Origin: Collinsella sp.
GTDB taxonomy: Bacteria > Actinomycetota > Coriobacteriia > Coriobacteriales > Coriobacteriaceae
Direction: 5' to 3'
NCBI GenBank assembly: GCA_019414245.1
Contig: DXMK01000004.1
Location: 124,001-188,000 of the forward strand
DNA: 64,000 nucleotides
A program made the translations under genes and the position numbers. How positions within the stretch are numbered: position 1 is the first letter of the stretch; every line of letters begins with the position of its first letter. This document shows, piece by piece, positions 46,780 through 55,546 of the stretch. The notes beneath the pieces are model-generated. The model saw nothing but the letters and a program-made list of their open reading frames with translations, searched no databases and was not told the origin of the DNA.

Positions 46780-47685
46780 ATGATTCAGGACCCCTTTCGT
46801 TCGATGATTCGTTCGGAAGGGGTCCTGCGTTATCGCGACCTTCCGTGGCGCCGCACACGCGATCCGTACATCATTTGGCTTTCTGAGGTCATGCTGCAGC
46901 AAACGCAGGTGCCGCGTGTGGAGGCGCGCATGCCGGTGTGGCTCGATCGTTTTCCGACTGTGCAGGCGCTTGCCCAGGCCGCGCCTTCCGATGTTTTGGA
47001 CGCTTGGCAGGGCATGGGCTACAACCGACGCGCTCTGGCGCTTCATGGGGCCGCCCAGCGCGTTGTAGAGGACTGGGACGGGGAGTTTCCGCACGAGACA
47101 CGTGACTTGGTCGCTCTTCCTGGTATTGGCCCGGCAACGGCGCAGGGTATCCGGTCGTTTGCGTTTGATCTTCCGGGCGTGTATCTGGAGACCAACGTGC
47201 GCACGGTCTTTCTGCATCACTTCTTTCCCGATGTGCCGGCCGTTCCCGATCGCGAGCTGGTGCCGCTGATCCAGGCGGCCTGTCCGGCGGCCCCCGGTGC
47301 GTCGGCGGACGAGATCGCTCCCTTTGCCGTGCCGCTCGATGATGCCGACACGCCGCGCGCGTGGTATTACGCGTTGCTAGATTACGGCGCATATCTAAAA
47401 AAGACGTTGCCCAATCCGTCCAGGCGGTCGGCGGGCTATAGCCGTCAGTCCAAGTTTGAGGGCTCGCGTCGCCAAAAGCGCGCCCACATTGTGCGCATGC
47501 TGCTGGCGGCGCGCGATGGGCAGCCTGCGGGCATTACGGTTGATGAAGCTGTTACAGGTGTTAACGAGATGGAGACGGCAGCCGGTCGCGGGCCGGTCGA
47601 GTGCGACTTGATCGCGGGCATTCTAGCTGACTTGGAGCGCGAGGGCTTTTGCCGAGCCGAGGACGATCGTTGGTTGAGTGTGTAG
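46780..47685 (+). CDS. MutY-like DNA glycosylase lacking the Fe-S motif
   Basis: 301 residues, AAGGAG site. HhH-GPD base-excision fold: PWRRTRDPYIIWLSEVMLQQTQV with the MutY catalytic Glu (E36), and the hairpin LVALPGIGPATAQGI (110-124). The usual DGNV segment with the catalytic Asp is here YLETNV (E137 in place of Asp). After LLDYGAYLKKTLPNPS the four Cys of the MutY 4Fe-4S cluster are absent. The classical C-terminal 8-oxoG-recognition domain is also short or missing. It may be an A/G glycosylase without a cluster or a glycosylase with other specificity. Confidence 0.78.
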   Translation: MIQDPFRSMIRSEGVLRYRDLPWRRTRDPYIIWLSEVMLQQTQVPRVEARMPVWLDRFPTVQALAQAAPSDVLDAWQGMGYNRRALALHGAAQRVVEDWDGEFPHETRDLVALPGIGPATAQGIRSFAFDLPGVYLETNVRTVFLHHFFPDVPAVPDRELVPLIQAACPAAPGASADEIAPFAVPLDDADTPRAWYYALLDYGAYLKKTLPNPSRRSAGYSRQSKFEGSRRQKRAHIVRMLLAARDGQPAGITVDEAVTGVNEMETAAGRGPVECDLIAGILADLEREGFCRAEDDRWLSV

Positions 47686-47799
47686 CCCACTCAAATCTGA
47701 AGAACGGGATTGTAAGGTTTAAATTCTCGGCTTGAGGGCATCCTAAAGACAAGGCCGCTCGAAGCCTACGGGCGGCATGCGTTGAAGGGAAGTACACCT

Positions 47800-48339
47800 A
47801 TGGATTTTGAGAACTCCCAAACCAAGAAGAACCTCGAGACCGCTTTTGCCGGTGAGTCCCAGGCACACACCAAGTATCGCTACTATGCATCCAAGGCCAA
47901 GAAGGACGGCTACGTTCAGATCTCGAACATCTTTGCCGAGACCGCAGGCAACGAGTCCGAGCACGCCAAACTGTGGTTTAAGTATCTGCACGACGGCGCC
48001 GTTCCGGGCACTCTGGACAACCTGCGCGACGCCGCCGCGGGCGAGAACTACGAGTGGACCACGATGTATGACGAGTTTGCCAAGACCGCCGAGGAGGAGG
48101 GCTTTGTCGAGATCGCCGAGAAGTTCCGTGGTGTCGCCGCCGTCGAGAAGGCCCACGAGGAGCGCTACAACAAACTCGTCGAGCGCATCGAGTCGGGCGA
48201 GGTGTTTGAGCGCGAGGGCGTGAAGGTGTGGAAGTGCCTGAACTGCGGGCACCTGCACGTTGGTGCCGAGGCGCCTGAGGTGTGCCCGGTGTGCAACCAC
48301 CCGAAGGCGTACTTTGAGGAGCAGGTGGTGAACTACTAG
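47800..48339 (+). CDS. rubrerythrin
   Basis: 179 residues from ATG 47800 (MDFENSQTKKNLETAFAGESQAH), GAAGGGA site. The ferritin-like diiron domain carries Glu ligands (FAGESQAHTKYRYYA, AGNESEHAKLW, AAVEKAHEERY) and ends in a rubredoxin domain (CLNCGHLHVG and CPVCNHPKAYF). It reduces hydrogen peroxide to water in anaerobes. It follows the Rrf2 and MutY-like genes, giving a small oxidative-damage neighbourhood. Confidence 0.95.
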   Translation: MDFENSQTKKNLETAFAGESQAHTKYRYYASKAKKDGYVQISNIFAETAGNESEHAKLWFKYLHDGAVPGTLDNLRDAAAGENYEWTTMYDEFAKTAEEEGFVEIAEKFRGVAAVEKAHEERYNKLVERIESGEVFEREGVKVWKCLNCGHLHVGAEAPEVCPVCNHPKAYFEEQVVNY

Positions 48340-48360
48340 CGCTTGGCGCTGGCTGCTGCG

Positions 48361-48446
48361 GAGCGCGGGGCGGGGAAATACCTTTCCCTCTCGCTCACGG
48401 CTCCGCAGGGTCGCGCGAGGCAAAGGTATTTCCCCGCCCTGCGCTC
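48361..48446. repeat. palindromic intergenic element, copy 1
   Basis: 25-bp arms (48361-48385 and 48422-48446) match at 24 positions, with AAATACCTTT pairing AAAGGTATTT. A related element is at 49267, and both are followed about 50 bases later by the same terminator type and then by TGTATGGGG. Confidence 0.75.
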
Positions 48447-48497
48447 CCGCGTTGGGTCGTCGCGTGCTCGTAACTGAAAAGCTGATATTAAAGTTTG

Positions 48498-48528
48498 CGT
48501 GCCGCCCCTTTTGGGGCGGCACGTTTTT
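48498..48528 (+). terminator. terminator CGTGCCGCCCC type, copy 1
   Basis: CGTGCCGCCCC, four T, GGGGCGGCACG, then TTTTT. The next copy is at 49403. Confidence 0.9.
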
Positions 48529-48614
48529 GTATGGGGCCAGTTGGGGCGGTGACGTTGCTTAGGGGGTACACTGGGTAGCGTTGGCTATTCGTTTCCTCTT
48601 GTGAGGTGTTGGTT

Positions 48615-49247
48615 ATGGGTAAGAAATCTCGGGCTCGGGTGGCTGCTGCTGGGACTCGTAAGGATCCTGAGTGTCGGGTTGTTAAGGGCGGCAAGGCAAA
48701 GCGTGCCGATAAGGAGAAGAAGGTCGGTGCGCATGCTCATCCTGAGTGGGCGCCTCATTTGAATTCGGCTAGTGAGGATTTGACTGCCAAGTTGTTTACT
48801 CTGGTCGAGGTAATTTTGGGCGTGGTGCCCCTTGTGGTTATCGGTTTGTTCTTGGCTTCGAAGGACGCCACGAGTGTCGATAAACTCACCGAGGTCTTTT
48901 CGCAGGACCCCTCGATGGTGGTCACGTTTATTTCTGCGTGTTTACAGCCGTTTGTAGCGTACATGCTGTATATGGTCTACCGCAAATACTGCGAGGGCGA
49001 CGCTGGTTTTGTCGCCGGCAACCTGATCGGTCTTTTGTGCTCCGAGATCCTACTGCTCAATATCCCGGGCGTCATCGGCATGGGCATCTTGTTGTGGCGT
49101 GTTTGGCGCAACGTCGCTCCGCACTTTGAGAGCTGGCTGTTTGAGCGTCGCGCAATGGGCGTGCTGGTCGACATCGCGGGCTCACTCGTGATTCTAGCCT
49201 TGGCGTTTATGTGCGCCACCGCCACCCGAGGTCTCGCGGGCATCTAA
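48615..49247 (+). CDS. four-helix membrane protein of unknown function
   Basis: 210 residues from ATG 48615 (MGKKSRARVAAAGTRKD); an upstream GTG three codons earlier is possible. The N-terminal 55 residues are very basic. Four hydrophobic stretches follow (VEVILGVVPLVVIGLFLAS, VVTFISACLQPFVAYMLYMV, LIGLLCSEILLLNIPGVIGM, IAGSLVILALAFMCA). I recognise no family. It lies between two copies of the palindromic element and terminator. Confidence 0.7.
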   Translation: MGKKSRARVAAAGTRKDPECRVVKGGKAKRADKEKKVGAHAHPEWAPHLNSASEDLTAKLFTLVEVILGVVPLVVIGLFLASKDATSVDKLTEVFSQDPSMVVTFISACLQPFVAYMLYMVYRKYCEGDAGFVAGNLIGLLCSEILLLNIPGVIGMGILLWRVWRNVAPHFESWLFERRAMGVLVDIAGSLVILALAFMCATATRGLAGI

Positions 49248-49266
49248 AGCTGCCTCCACCGACTGT

Positions 49267-49353
49267 GGAGCACGGGGCGGGGAAACACCTTTCCCTCTCG
49301 CTCACGGCTGCGCAGGTCGCGCGAGGTAAAGGTGTTTCCCTACCCTGTGCTCC
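49267..49353. repeat. palindromic intergenic element, copy 2
   Basis: 26-bp arms (49267-49292 and 49328-49353) with two mismatches. Compared with copy 1 the stem has a paired change (AAATACC to AAACACC, with GGTATTT to GGTGTTT), so pairing is kept. The loop CCCTCTCGCTCACGGCT is shared. Confidence 0.75.
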
Positions 49354-49402
49354 GGCTTCGGGTCGTCGCGTGCTTGCTACTGAAAAACTGATAAGAAGTT
49401 AG

Positions 49403-49433
49403 CGTGCCGCCCCTTTTGGGGCGGCACGTTTTT
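49403..49433 (+). terminator. terminator CGTGCCGCCCC type, copy 2
   Basis: Same stem, loop and T-run as 48498-48528. The 250 bases that follow show no gene. Confidence 0.9.
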
Positions 49434-49686
49434 GTATGGGGTCCCTGTCTTCACAATTTCCGTCAAGCTTTTGGTTAGATTTTGGTCAGTTGGCGTAAGG
49501 GTGGAAGGCCAAAAGATTGCTGACGAAAAAAGCTCAGAGAAAGTGCTGGTAGGGGAGTTGTTGAGCTTTTCGACAGCTTTTGAGCAAAAGAAACTTTGTG
49601 GCTATTGCCGGCGATTGCGTTGTCGCGGTCATGGCGGTGCGGGATGCTGGTCGTAAGCGTCGAATGCTCCGATTTTGGAGGCCAGC

Positions 49687-50109
49687 ATGGATCTGTTTCT
49701 TGAGACTCCGCAGCAACAAGCTGAGCGCATGCTGCGTCAGCAGCAACGACTCATGGAGATGCAAATGCAGGGGGCGGCAGCCCAGCCCCCTGCGCAAAAT
49801 GCCACGCCTGTGGTTTCGCCTGCGGGCGAATCGGCACCAGAGGCCTATTCCGTACAGCAAGATTCATATGCGCAGGAGCTCGCGTTCGACAAGCGTCGTG
49901 CGCGTCGTCGCCGCGTGGGCCAGCGCCTGCGCACATTGGCGATGATCGTGCTCATCCCGCTGGGGCTTGCGGTCATCTTTCTGGCGTCGTATGCCCTCAC
50001 GTGCATCCTCAACGGCGCATCGCCCAACGAGGTGCTCCAACATCTAGCGGCCCTGGGCCAGCGCCTAGGCGACGTCATAACAACCATCCGCACCGGCTGG
50101 GAGAGCTAG
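49687..50109 (+). CDS. small single-pass membrane protein
   Basis: 140 residues from ATG 49687, GGAGG five bases upstream. The N-terminus is rich in Gln and Met (LETPQQQAERMLRQQQRLMEMQMQ), then a Pro/Ala linker, a basic patch (DKRRARRRRVGQRLR), one helix (IVLIPLGLAVIFLASYALTCIL) and a short amphipathic tail. Function unknown. Confidence 0.65.
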   Translation: MDLFLETPQQQAERMLRQQQRLMEMQMQGAAAQPPAQNATPVVSPAGESAPEAYSVQQDSYAQELAFDKRRARRRRVGQRLRTLAMIVLIPLGLAVIFLASYALTCILNGASPNEVLQHLAALGQRLGDVITTIRTGWES

Positions 50110-50232
50110 CGTTTGTAACATTAGGACTTCTAGGGTGTAGGGATTATCGCCACGAGCGGAATTCTTGCATCCTGTTGGTCCTGTCGTGCGACTGAATAGT
50201 ATTATTGAAGTTGAATAATAATAGGATTTGTT

Positions 50233-50763
50233 ATGTATAAGCAGGATTTAGAGCAGACTCTGTTGGGCATTGACGAAGAGGCAGAGCTGGAAATAGGTCC
50301 AAGAGACGACAGGCCGAGCGTTGTATTGGTGGGAGGAAGCGCCTTCATGCTAAACGATGTGACGAATCGTTCGGTTACACATGACATCGATGTGTTTGAG
50401 GCGGACAGGTGCCTCCGCGAGATCATAGCTCGATACCCCGAGGTGAATGGTATGGCGGTGGCATATTGTAATCAGATGCCATTCAATTACGAAGATCGTT
50501 TGATCCCCTTGGATATTGGGGCGCGTTTTATCAGGTACTTTACGCCATCCTTGGAGGATCTGGCGGTAATGAAGCTCTATGCCTTCCGTCCGAACGACAT
50601 CATCGATCTTCATAGTCAGGCATTCGTCGACCGACTTGATTGGGGGCTGCTCGAACGGCTTATATTCGACGAGGGAGAAGCACTGGCGTCGTCGCCTTCG
50701 GAGCGGAGTTATCAAGAGATGGTCTGTGCATACAGGCAATACAAAAAGGAGGTGCTCGGTTGA
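50233..50763 (+). CDS. nucleotidyltransferase-fold protein (DUF6036-like), possible toxin
   Basis: 176 residues. Nucleotidyltransferase signature LVGGSAF (33-38) and DIDVF (51-55), then a conserved acidic strand (LIPLDIGARFIRYF) and EDLAVMKLYAFRPNDIIDLH. Such minimal nucleotidyltransferases occur in toxin-antitoxin and abortive-infection modules (AbiEii/MenT-like). The stop codon overlaps the TTG start of the next gene, so expression is coupled. AT-richer than neighbours, fitting an acquired cassette. Confidence 0.75.
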   Translation: MYKQDLEQTLLGIDEEAELEIGPRDDRPSVVLVGGSAFMLNDVTNRSVTHDIDVFEADRCLREIIARYPEVNGMAVAYCNQMPFNYEDRLIPLDIGARFIRYFTPSLEDLAVMKLYAFRPNDIIDLHSQAFVDRLDWGLLERLIFDEGEALASSPSERSYQEMVCAYRQYKKEVLG

Positions 50764-51323
50764 ATCTGACCTTTGAGGGATTCTTAAAAGGCTATTGCCG
50801 AGAGCTATCCGGACAGCAGTCGCTCAGTTTTAGAAAACTGGTTAAGCAAGCGACGACGGTTGCGCCGCGCGTGGCGGAGCCCCTGTTTTTGCTCGCTTTG
50901 GCACAGGGTAAAGCCGAATACGTTCTGGGCTTATCCGAGGGTTCGTGGATGGAAGAGGGTTACCGAGGCGTTTTGTCCTTGTACGCCCAAACGGGTAGCC
51001 TGGCATCTCTATGCGCCGAGGATAAACTTCCTAATCGTTATGCCAACGTTTGGCGTGCGTATAGAGCGGTGAAGGAAAAGCCAGTGGCGGACAGAAGGAT
51101 CAACGCCCTGATGCGAAAAAGAACGTTGGGAGCGCTAGAGGAATCGGGCGTAACGCGCTACGGTCTCTGCCGCGATTTGAATCTGAATAAGGGAAACGTG
51201 TACGCATATTTAGCCGGTGATGACTCAAAGGTGAGCAGGGAGACGGCGCGCCGCATTATGGAATATGCGGAGGAGAGGGGCGCCCAAGAAGGGACCGGGC
51301 GCCCGGTGCGTATGGCGGGGTAA
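50760..51323 (+). CDS. HTH partner of the nucleotidyltransferase, possible antitoxin
   Basis: 187 residues from TTG 50760, which overlaps the upstream stop by 4 bases; no better start is available. The N-terminal 110 residues are helical (FLKGYCRELSGQQSLSFRKLVKQ) and not recognised. The C-terminal 60 residues form an HTH (RYGLCRDLNLNKGNVYAYLAGDDSKVSRETARRIM), as expected of a DNA-binding antitoxin. The order toxin-like first, regulator second is the reverse of AbiE. Confidence 0.65.
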   Translation: MNLTFEGFLKGYCRELSGQQSLSFRKLVKQATTVAPRVAEPLFLLALAQGKAEYVLGLSEGSWMEEGYRGVLSLYAQTGSLASLCAEDKLPNRYANVWRAYRAVKEKPVADRRINALMRKRTLGALEESGVTRYGLCRDLNLNKGNVYAYLAGDDSKVSRETARRIMEYAEERGAQEGTGRPVRMAG

Positions 51324-51374
51324 GATTGATCGCGGTTTTGATTGGTGCTCGATTGGGTTTGTTGGGCGGAGTTT

Positions 51375-52730
51375 ATGTCTGCTATTGATATTGTGCTTGT
51401 TGTGATCGCCTTGGTGGCGGTGGGGGTTGCTGTGGCTTGCGCCCTCCAACTCAAGAGCCTGCGTGCCGAGTTGCGGGAGCGTGGCGACAGTAGCGCGGAA
51501 ACGCTGGCAGCACTCGAGCAGGCTAACAAAGCGCTCGATGCCCTGAACGTCGCGCTGGCCGAAACCCGTCGCACGGCCAATGCCATCGCGCAGCAGCAGA
51601 CGACCGATGCGGCCGTAGAGCAGCAACGTTACCTGACCATCGCGCGCGAGTTCTCGCAAGCCGGTGACCGGATGGATGATCTGCGCCGCGAGACCGCCCA
51701 ACAGCTCGGCGCCAATCGCGAGGGCATCGAGCATCGCCTGGACAAGGTGCGCGAGACGGTCGATGCTCAGCTGGGTGCCATCCGCGAAGACAACAACGTG
51801 CAGCTCGATCAGATGCGCGCGACGGTGGACGAGAAGCTCTCTCGCACGCTCAACGACCGACTTTCGGCATCGTTTAAGCAGGTGAGCGACCAGCTCGAGG
51901 CCGTGTACAAGGGCCTGGGCGATATGCAATCTATCGCCACCGGCGTAGGCGACCTCAAGCGTGTGCTGGGCAATGTAAAAGCGCGCGGCATTTTGGGCGA
52001 GGTACAGCTGGGTGCGATCCTGACGGACATCCTCACACCCGACCAGTATCTGGAAAACGTTGCCACCAGGCCCGGCGCCTCGGAGCGCGTTGAGTTTGCC
52101 GTCAAGCTGCCGGTAGACGAGGGCGATCCCGTGCTGCTGCCGATCGACTCCAAATTCCCGGGCGACGCGTACGAGCATCTGCTCGACGCCCAGGAGTCGG
52201 GCGATGCGGAGGCCGTTGCCGCAGCGCGCAAGACGCTCGATATGATGGTGAAACGCGAGGCAAAGGACATCTGCGAAAAGTACCTGAGTGTGCCGGCAAC
52301 GACCAACTTTGGCATCATGTTCGTGCCGTTTGAGGGGCTGTACGCCGAGGTCGTCAGCCGACCCGGGCTCATCGAAACCCTGGGCCGCGACTATCATGTC
52401 AACGTTGCCGGTCCCAGCACTATGGCCGCCATTCTCAACAGCCTGCAGATGAGCTACCAGACGTTTAGGCTGCAAAAACGTACCGACGACGTACTGCGCG
52501 TGCTCTCCGCCGTCAAGGCCGAGCTGCCGCGCTATCAAAAGGCGCTGCGCCGCGCCCAGCAGCAGATCGAGACCGCGGGCAAAACGGTCGAGGGCATCAT
52601 TACCACGCGCACCAACGTAATGGAGCGCAAGCTCAAGGACATCGACGCACTGGAAGACGCCGACCAAGTCGATGAGATCTTGGGACTCACACCCGCGGGC
52701 CTTCCCACAGACCAAGAAGACGAGGACTAA
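51375..52730 (+). CDS. rmuC: DNA recombination protein RmuC
   Basis: 451 residues from ATG 51375 (MSAIDIVLVVIALVAVG), GGCGGAG upstream. One N-terminal membrane helix and a coiled coil of about 150 residues are followed by the RmuC domain with ILGEVQLGAILTDILTPDQYLENV, DSKFPGDAYEHLL and FVPFEGLYAEV. RmuC is linked to limiting inversions at repeats; the fold suggests a nuclease. It follows the HTH gene by 51 bases. Confidence 0.92.
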   Translation: MSAIDIVLVVIALVAVGVAVACALQLKSLRAELRERGDSSAETLAALEQANKALDALNVALAETRRTANAIAQQQTTDAAVEQQRYLTIAREFSQAGDRMDDLRRETAQQLGANREGIEHRLDKVRETVDAQLGAIREDNNVQLDQMRATVDEKLSRTLNDRLSASFKQVSDQLEAVYKGLGDMQSIATGVGDLKRVLGNVKARGILGEVQLGAILTDILTPDQYLENVATRPGASERVEFAVKLPVDEGDPVLLPIDSKFPGDAYEHLLDAQESGDAEAVAAARKTLDMMVKREAKDICEKYLSVPATTNFGIMFVPFEGLYAEVVSRPGLIETLGRDYHVNVAGPSTMAAILNSLQMSYQTFRLQKRTDDVLRVLSAVKAELPRYQKALRRAQQQIETAGKTVEGIITTRTNVMERKLKDIDALEDADQVDEILGLTPAGLPTDQEDED

Positions 52731-52857
52731 TTGCAACAAGACGGCGGGGCACCGATGCAAACGCGGGCGCCCTACCGCTTTTCGTATCGCACTTGTCTGG
52801 AGCGTGCTCCAATGTGCAACAATGGCGTTTCGCCCTATCAGATGCGAAAGGAAGCCC

Positions 52858-54660
52858 ATGTCTCAGAGAAGCACCAGCCCGCTCAGCCGCTCCACCGTGC
52901 GCCGCACGCTGCAGCGGTTTTGGGGTGTCACGCGCACGCAGCCGCTGATTGTCTTTCTCTCGGTGTTCTCGTCGGCGGGCTACATCTTTTTGCTGACGTT
53001 TGCCAATACCTATGTGATGGCCCTCATTGTCGACCGCGTTCAAGCCGGTCCCGTGGTGGGTGACCAGGTGTTTGAGGTCTTCGGCCCCTATATCCTGGCG
53101 CTCGTACTCGTTAACCTGGTGGGTCAGATCCTCTCCAAGCTACAGGACTACACCGTCTACAAGCTCGAGATCGCAGGCAACTATCACCTGGCGCGTCTAT
53201 GCTTCGACACGCTCTCCAACCAATCCATGACATTTCACACCAGCCGCTTTGGCGGATCGCTCGTGAGCCAGACGAGCCGTTTTATGAGCGGCTACACGGG
53301 TCTGGTGGACGTGACGGTGTATTCGCTCATTCCCACCATCACCTCGGTTGTCTGCACGGTGGCGGCGCTCGCTCCGGTGGTGCCCACATTTACCGTGATC
53401 CTGGTGTGCATCATGGTCGTCTACATCGCGTTTGTCTGGCTTATGTACAAGCGCATCATGCCGCTTTCGGCCGCGACGTCCGCCGCACAGAACAAGCTGT
53501 CGGGCGTGCTCTCCGACGCGGTCACGAACATCTTGGCCGTCAAGACCTGCGGGCGCGAGGACTTTGAACGCGATCTGTTCGACACCGCCGACCGCGCCGC
53601 GCGCGATGCCGAGACGGTCTCGATGCACGCCATGATGCAGCGCAACTTTACGACCTCGGGCCTTATCGTCATCACCATGGCCGTGGTGAGTGTGTTCGTG
53701 GCGGGCGGCAACGCGTGGTTTGGCATCTCGGCGGGCTCGCTCGTCATGATCTTTACCTACACCTATAACCTCACCATGCGCCTGAACTACGTGAGTTCCA
53801 TGATGCAGCGTATCAACCGCGCTTTGGGCGATGCGGCCGAGATGACGCGCGTGCTGGACGAGCCACGCTTGGTGGCAGACGACCCGGATGCCCCCGAGCT
53901 CAAGGTGAGCGAGGGCGCGATTGATTTTGAGCACCTGAGCTTTGCGTACCGTGACGCTGCGGCGGGCGAGAACGTGTTCGATGACCTGACACTTCATGTG
54001 GCGGCGGGCCAGCGCGTGGGCCTGGTGGGCAAATCGGGCTCGGGTAAGACGACGCTCACCAAGCTGCTGCTGCGCCTGGACGATGTCCAGGGCGGCCGCG
54101 TGCTCGTGGACGGTCAGGATGTCTCGCGCTGCACGCAGCAGAGCCTGCGCCGCCAGGTTGCCTACGTGCCGCAGGAAGCGCTGCTGTTCCATCGCTCCAT
54201 TCGCGAGAATATCGCCTACGGACGTCCCGACGCCACCGACGAGCAGATCCGCGAGGCGGCTCGCTTGGCTAATGCGACCGAGTTTATCGACCGCCTACCC
54301 AACGGCTTTGACACCATGGTGGGCGAGCGCGGCGTCAAGCTTTCGGGCGGCCAACGCCAGCGCGTGGCCATCGCCCGCGCCATCCTCACCGACGCGCCGA
54401 TTCTGGTGCTCGACGAGGCGACCTCTGCCCTTGACAGCGAGTCCGAGGCGCTGGTGCAGGAGGCGCTCGAGAACCTGATGCGCGGGCGCACCTCCATTGT
54501 GGTGGCGCACCGCCTGTCCACCGTGGCGGCGCTCGACCGCATTGTGGTGCTGGCCGATGGTGAGATTGTCGAGGACGGCACGCATGCGCAGCTCGTCGAG
54601 GCGGGTGGCGAGTACGCGAGCCTGTGGAGCCGTCAGACCGGCGCATTCTTGGAGGCGTAA
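52858..54660 (+). CDS. ABC transporter, fused membrane and ATPase domains
   Basis: 600 residues from ATG 52858, GAAAGGA site. Six hydrophobic helices fall in residues 30-310. The ATPase domain has GKSGSGKT (391-398), a Q-loop in VPQEALLFHRSIRENI, signature LSGGQ (495-499), ILVLDEATSALD and the switch His of VVAHRLST. This half-transporter likely acts as a homodimer. Substrate unknown (lipid, drug or peptide export). It is unlike the AT-rich transporter at 10733 in sequence and composition. Confidence 0.9.
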   Translation: MSQRSTSPLSRSTVRRTLQRFWGVTRTQPLIVFLSVFSSAGYIFLLTFANTYVMALIVDRVQAGPVVGDQVFEVFGPYILALVLVNLVGQILSKLQDYTVYKLEIAGNYHLARLCFDTLSNQSMTFHTSRFGGSLVSQTSRFMSGYTGLVDVTVYSLIPTITSVVCTVAALAPVVPTFTVILVCIMVVYIAFVWLMYKRIMPLSAATSAAQNKLSGVLSDAVTNILAVKTCGREDFERDLFDTADRAARDAETVSMHAMMQRNFTTSGLIVITMAVVSVFVAGGNAWFGISAGSLVMIFTYTYNLTMRLNYVSSMMQRINRALGDAAEMTRVLDEPRLVADDPDAPELKVSEGAIDFEHLSFAYRDAAAGENVFDDLTLHVAAGQRVGLVGKSGSGKTTLTKLLLRLDDVQGGRVLVDGQDVSRCTQQSLRRQVAYVPQEALLFHRSIRENIAYGRPDATDEQIREAARLANATEFIDRLPNGFDTMVGERGVKLSGGQRQRVAIARAILTDAPILVLDEATSALDSESEALVQEALENLMRGRTSIVVAHRLSTVAALDRIVVLADGEIVEDGTHAQLVEAGGEYASLWSRQTGAFLEA

Positions 54661-54723
54661 GCGTCTCGGACGTGGGACAATTGTGCCTATAAGTTTATTG
54701 TGCCGTTGAGCCGAGGAGTCGTT

Positions 54724-55389
54724 ATGCCACGCGAGACCAATGCCGCCAAGCGCGAGCGCGCCATCGAGGTGTGCGAGCGCCTCAACCGTCGCTATGGCCC
54801 GGTCGAGTGCTTTTTGGACCACGAGAATCCCTTCCGCCTGCTGATCGCGGTGCTACTCTCGGCGCAAACGACCGACGCGCAGGTCAACAAGGTGACGCCG
54901 CGGCTGTTTGCCCAGTGGCCCACGCCCGAGGCCATGGCCGGGGCGAGCGTGGCTGACGTGGCAGACACCATCAAGTCACTCGGCTTCTACAAGAGCAAAG
55001 CCAAGCATGCCGTCGAGGCCGCGCAGATGATCGTCGCCGACTATGGCGGCGAGGTGCCGGCCGACATGAAGGAGCTTGTAAAGCTGCCGGGCGTGGGACG
55101 CAAGACGGCGAACATCGTGCTCAACGTGGGGTATGGCATCGTGGAGGGCATTGCGGTGGACACGCACGTCAACCGCATTGCGCACCGCCTGATGTTGAGT
55201 CCCAAGACGCATGCCAAGGAGCCGCTCAAGACCGAGCAGGATCTGCTCAAGATTATGCCGCACGAGTATTGGGAGTCGGTCAACCATCAGTGGATTACCT
55301 TCGGTCGCGAGATCTGCGACGCCCGCAAACCCAAGTGTGGCGAGTGTCCGCTGGCAGATTTGTGCCCCAGCGTGCGCGTGACGGGGTAG
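54724..55389 (+). CDS. nth: endonuclease III
   Basis: 221 residues. Glycosylase/AP lyase for oxidised pyrimidines. HhH motif LVKLPGVGRKTANIVLNVGYG with the catalytic Lys, then Asp in AVDTHVNRIAHRL, and the 4Fe-4S ligands CDARKPKCGECPLADLC with spacing 6-2-5. The ATG 54724 was preferred to an upstream GTG at 54700. It sits directly before mfd, giving a DNA repair pair. Confidence 0.96.
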   Translation: MPRETNAAKRERAIEVCERLNRRYGPVECFLDHENPFRLLIAVLLSAQTTDAQVNKVTPRLFAQWPTPEAMAGASVADVADTIKSLGFYKSKAKHAVEAAQMIVADYGGEVPADMKELVKLPGVGRKTANIVLNVGYGIVEGIAVDTHVNRIAHRLMLSPKTHAKEPLKTEQDLLKIMPHEYWESVNHQWITFGREICDARKPKCGECPLADLCPSVRVTG

Positions 55390-55546
55390 GGCGGAACGCA
55401 TCTTCGTCTGGCGTTTTTTGCGGGGCCGGGTTTGCCCTTGAGCCGGAGTCCTCTCCATGCGCTACCATGACAGACAATGTATTTGACGTACGACCCGCCG
55501 AGCTTGCCCCGGCGGGCTTTTGGCGTTGCGATGCCGGAGGAACAGC

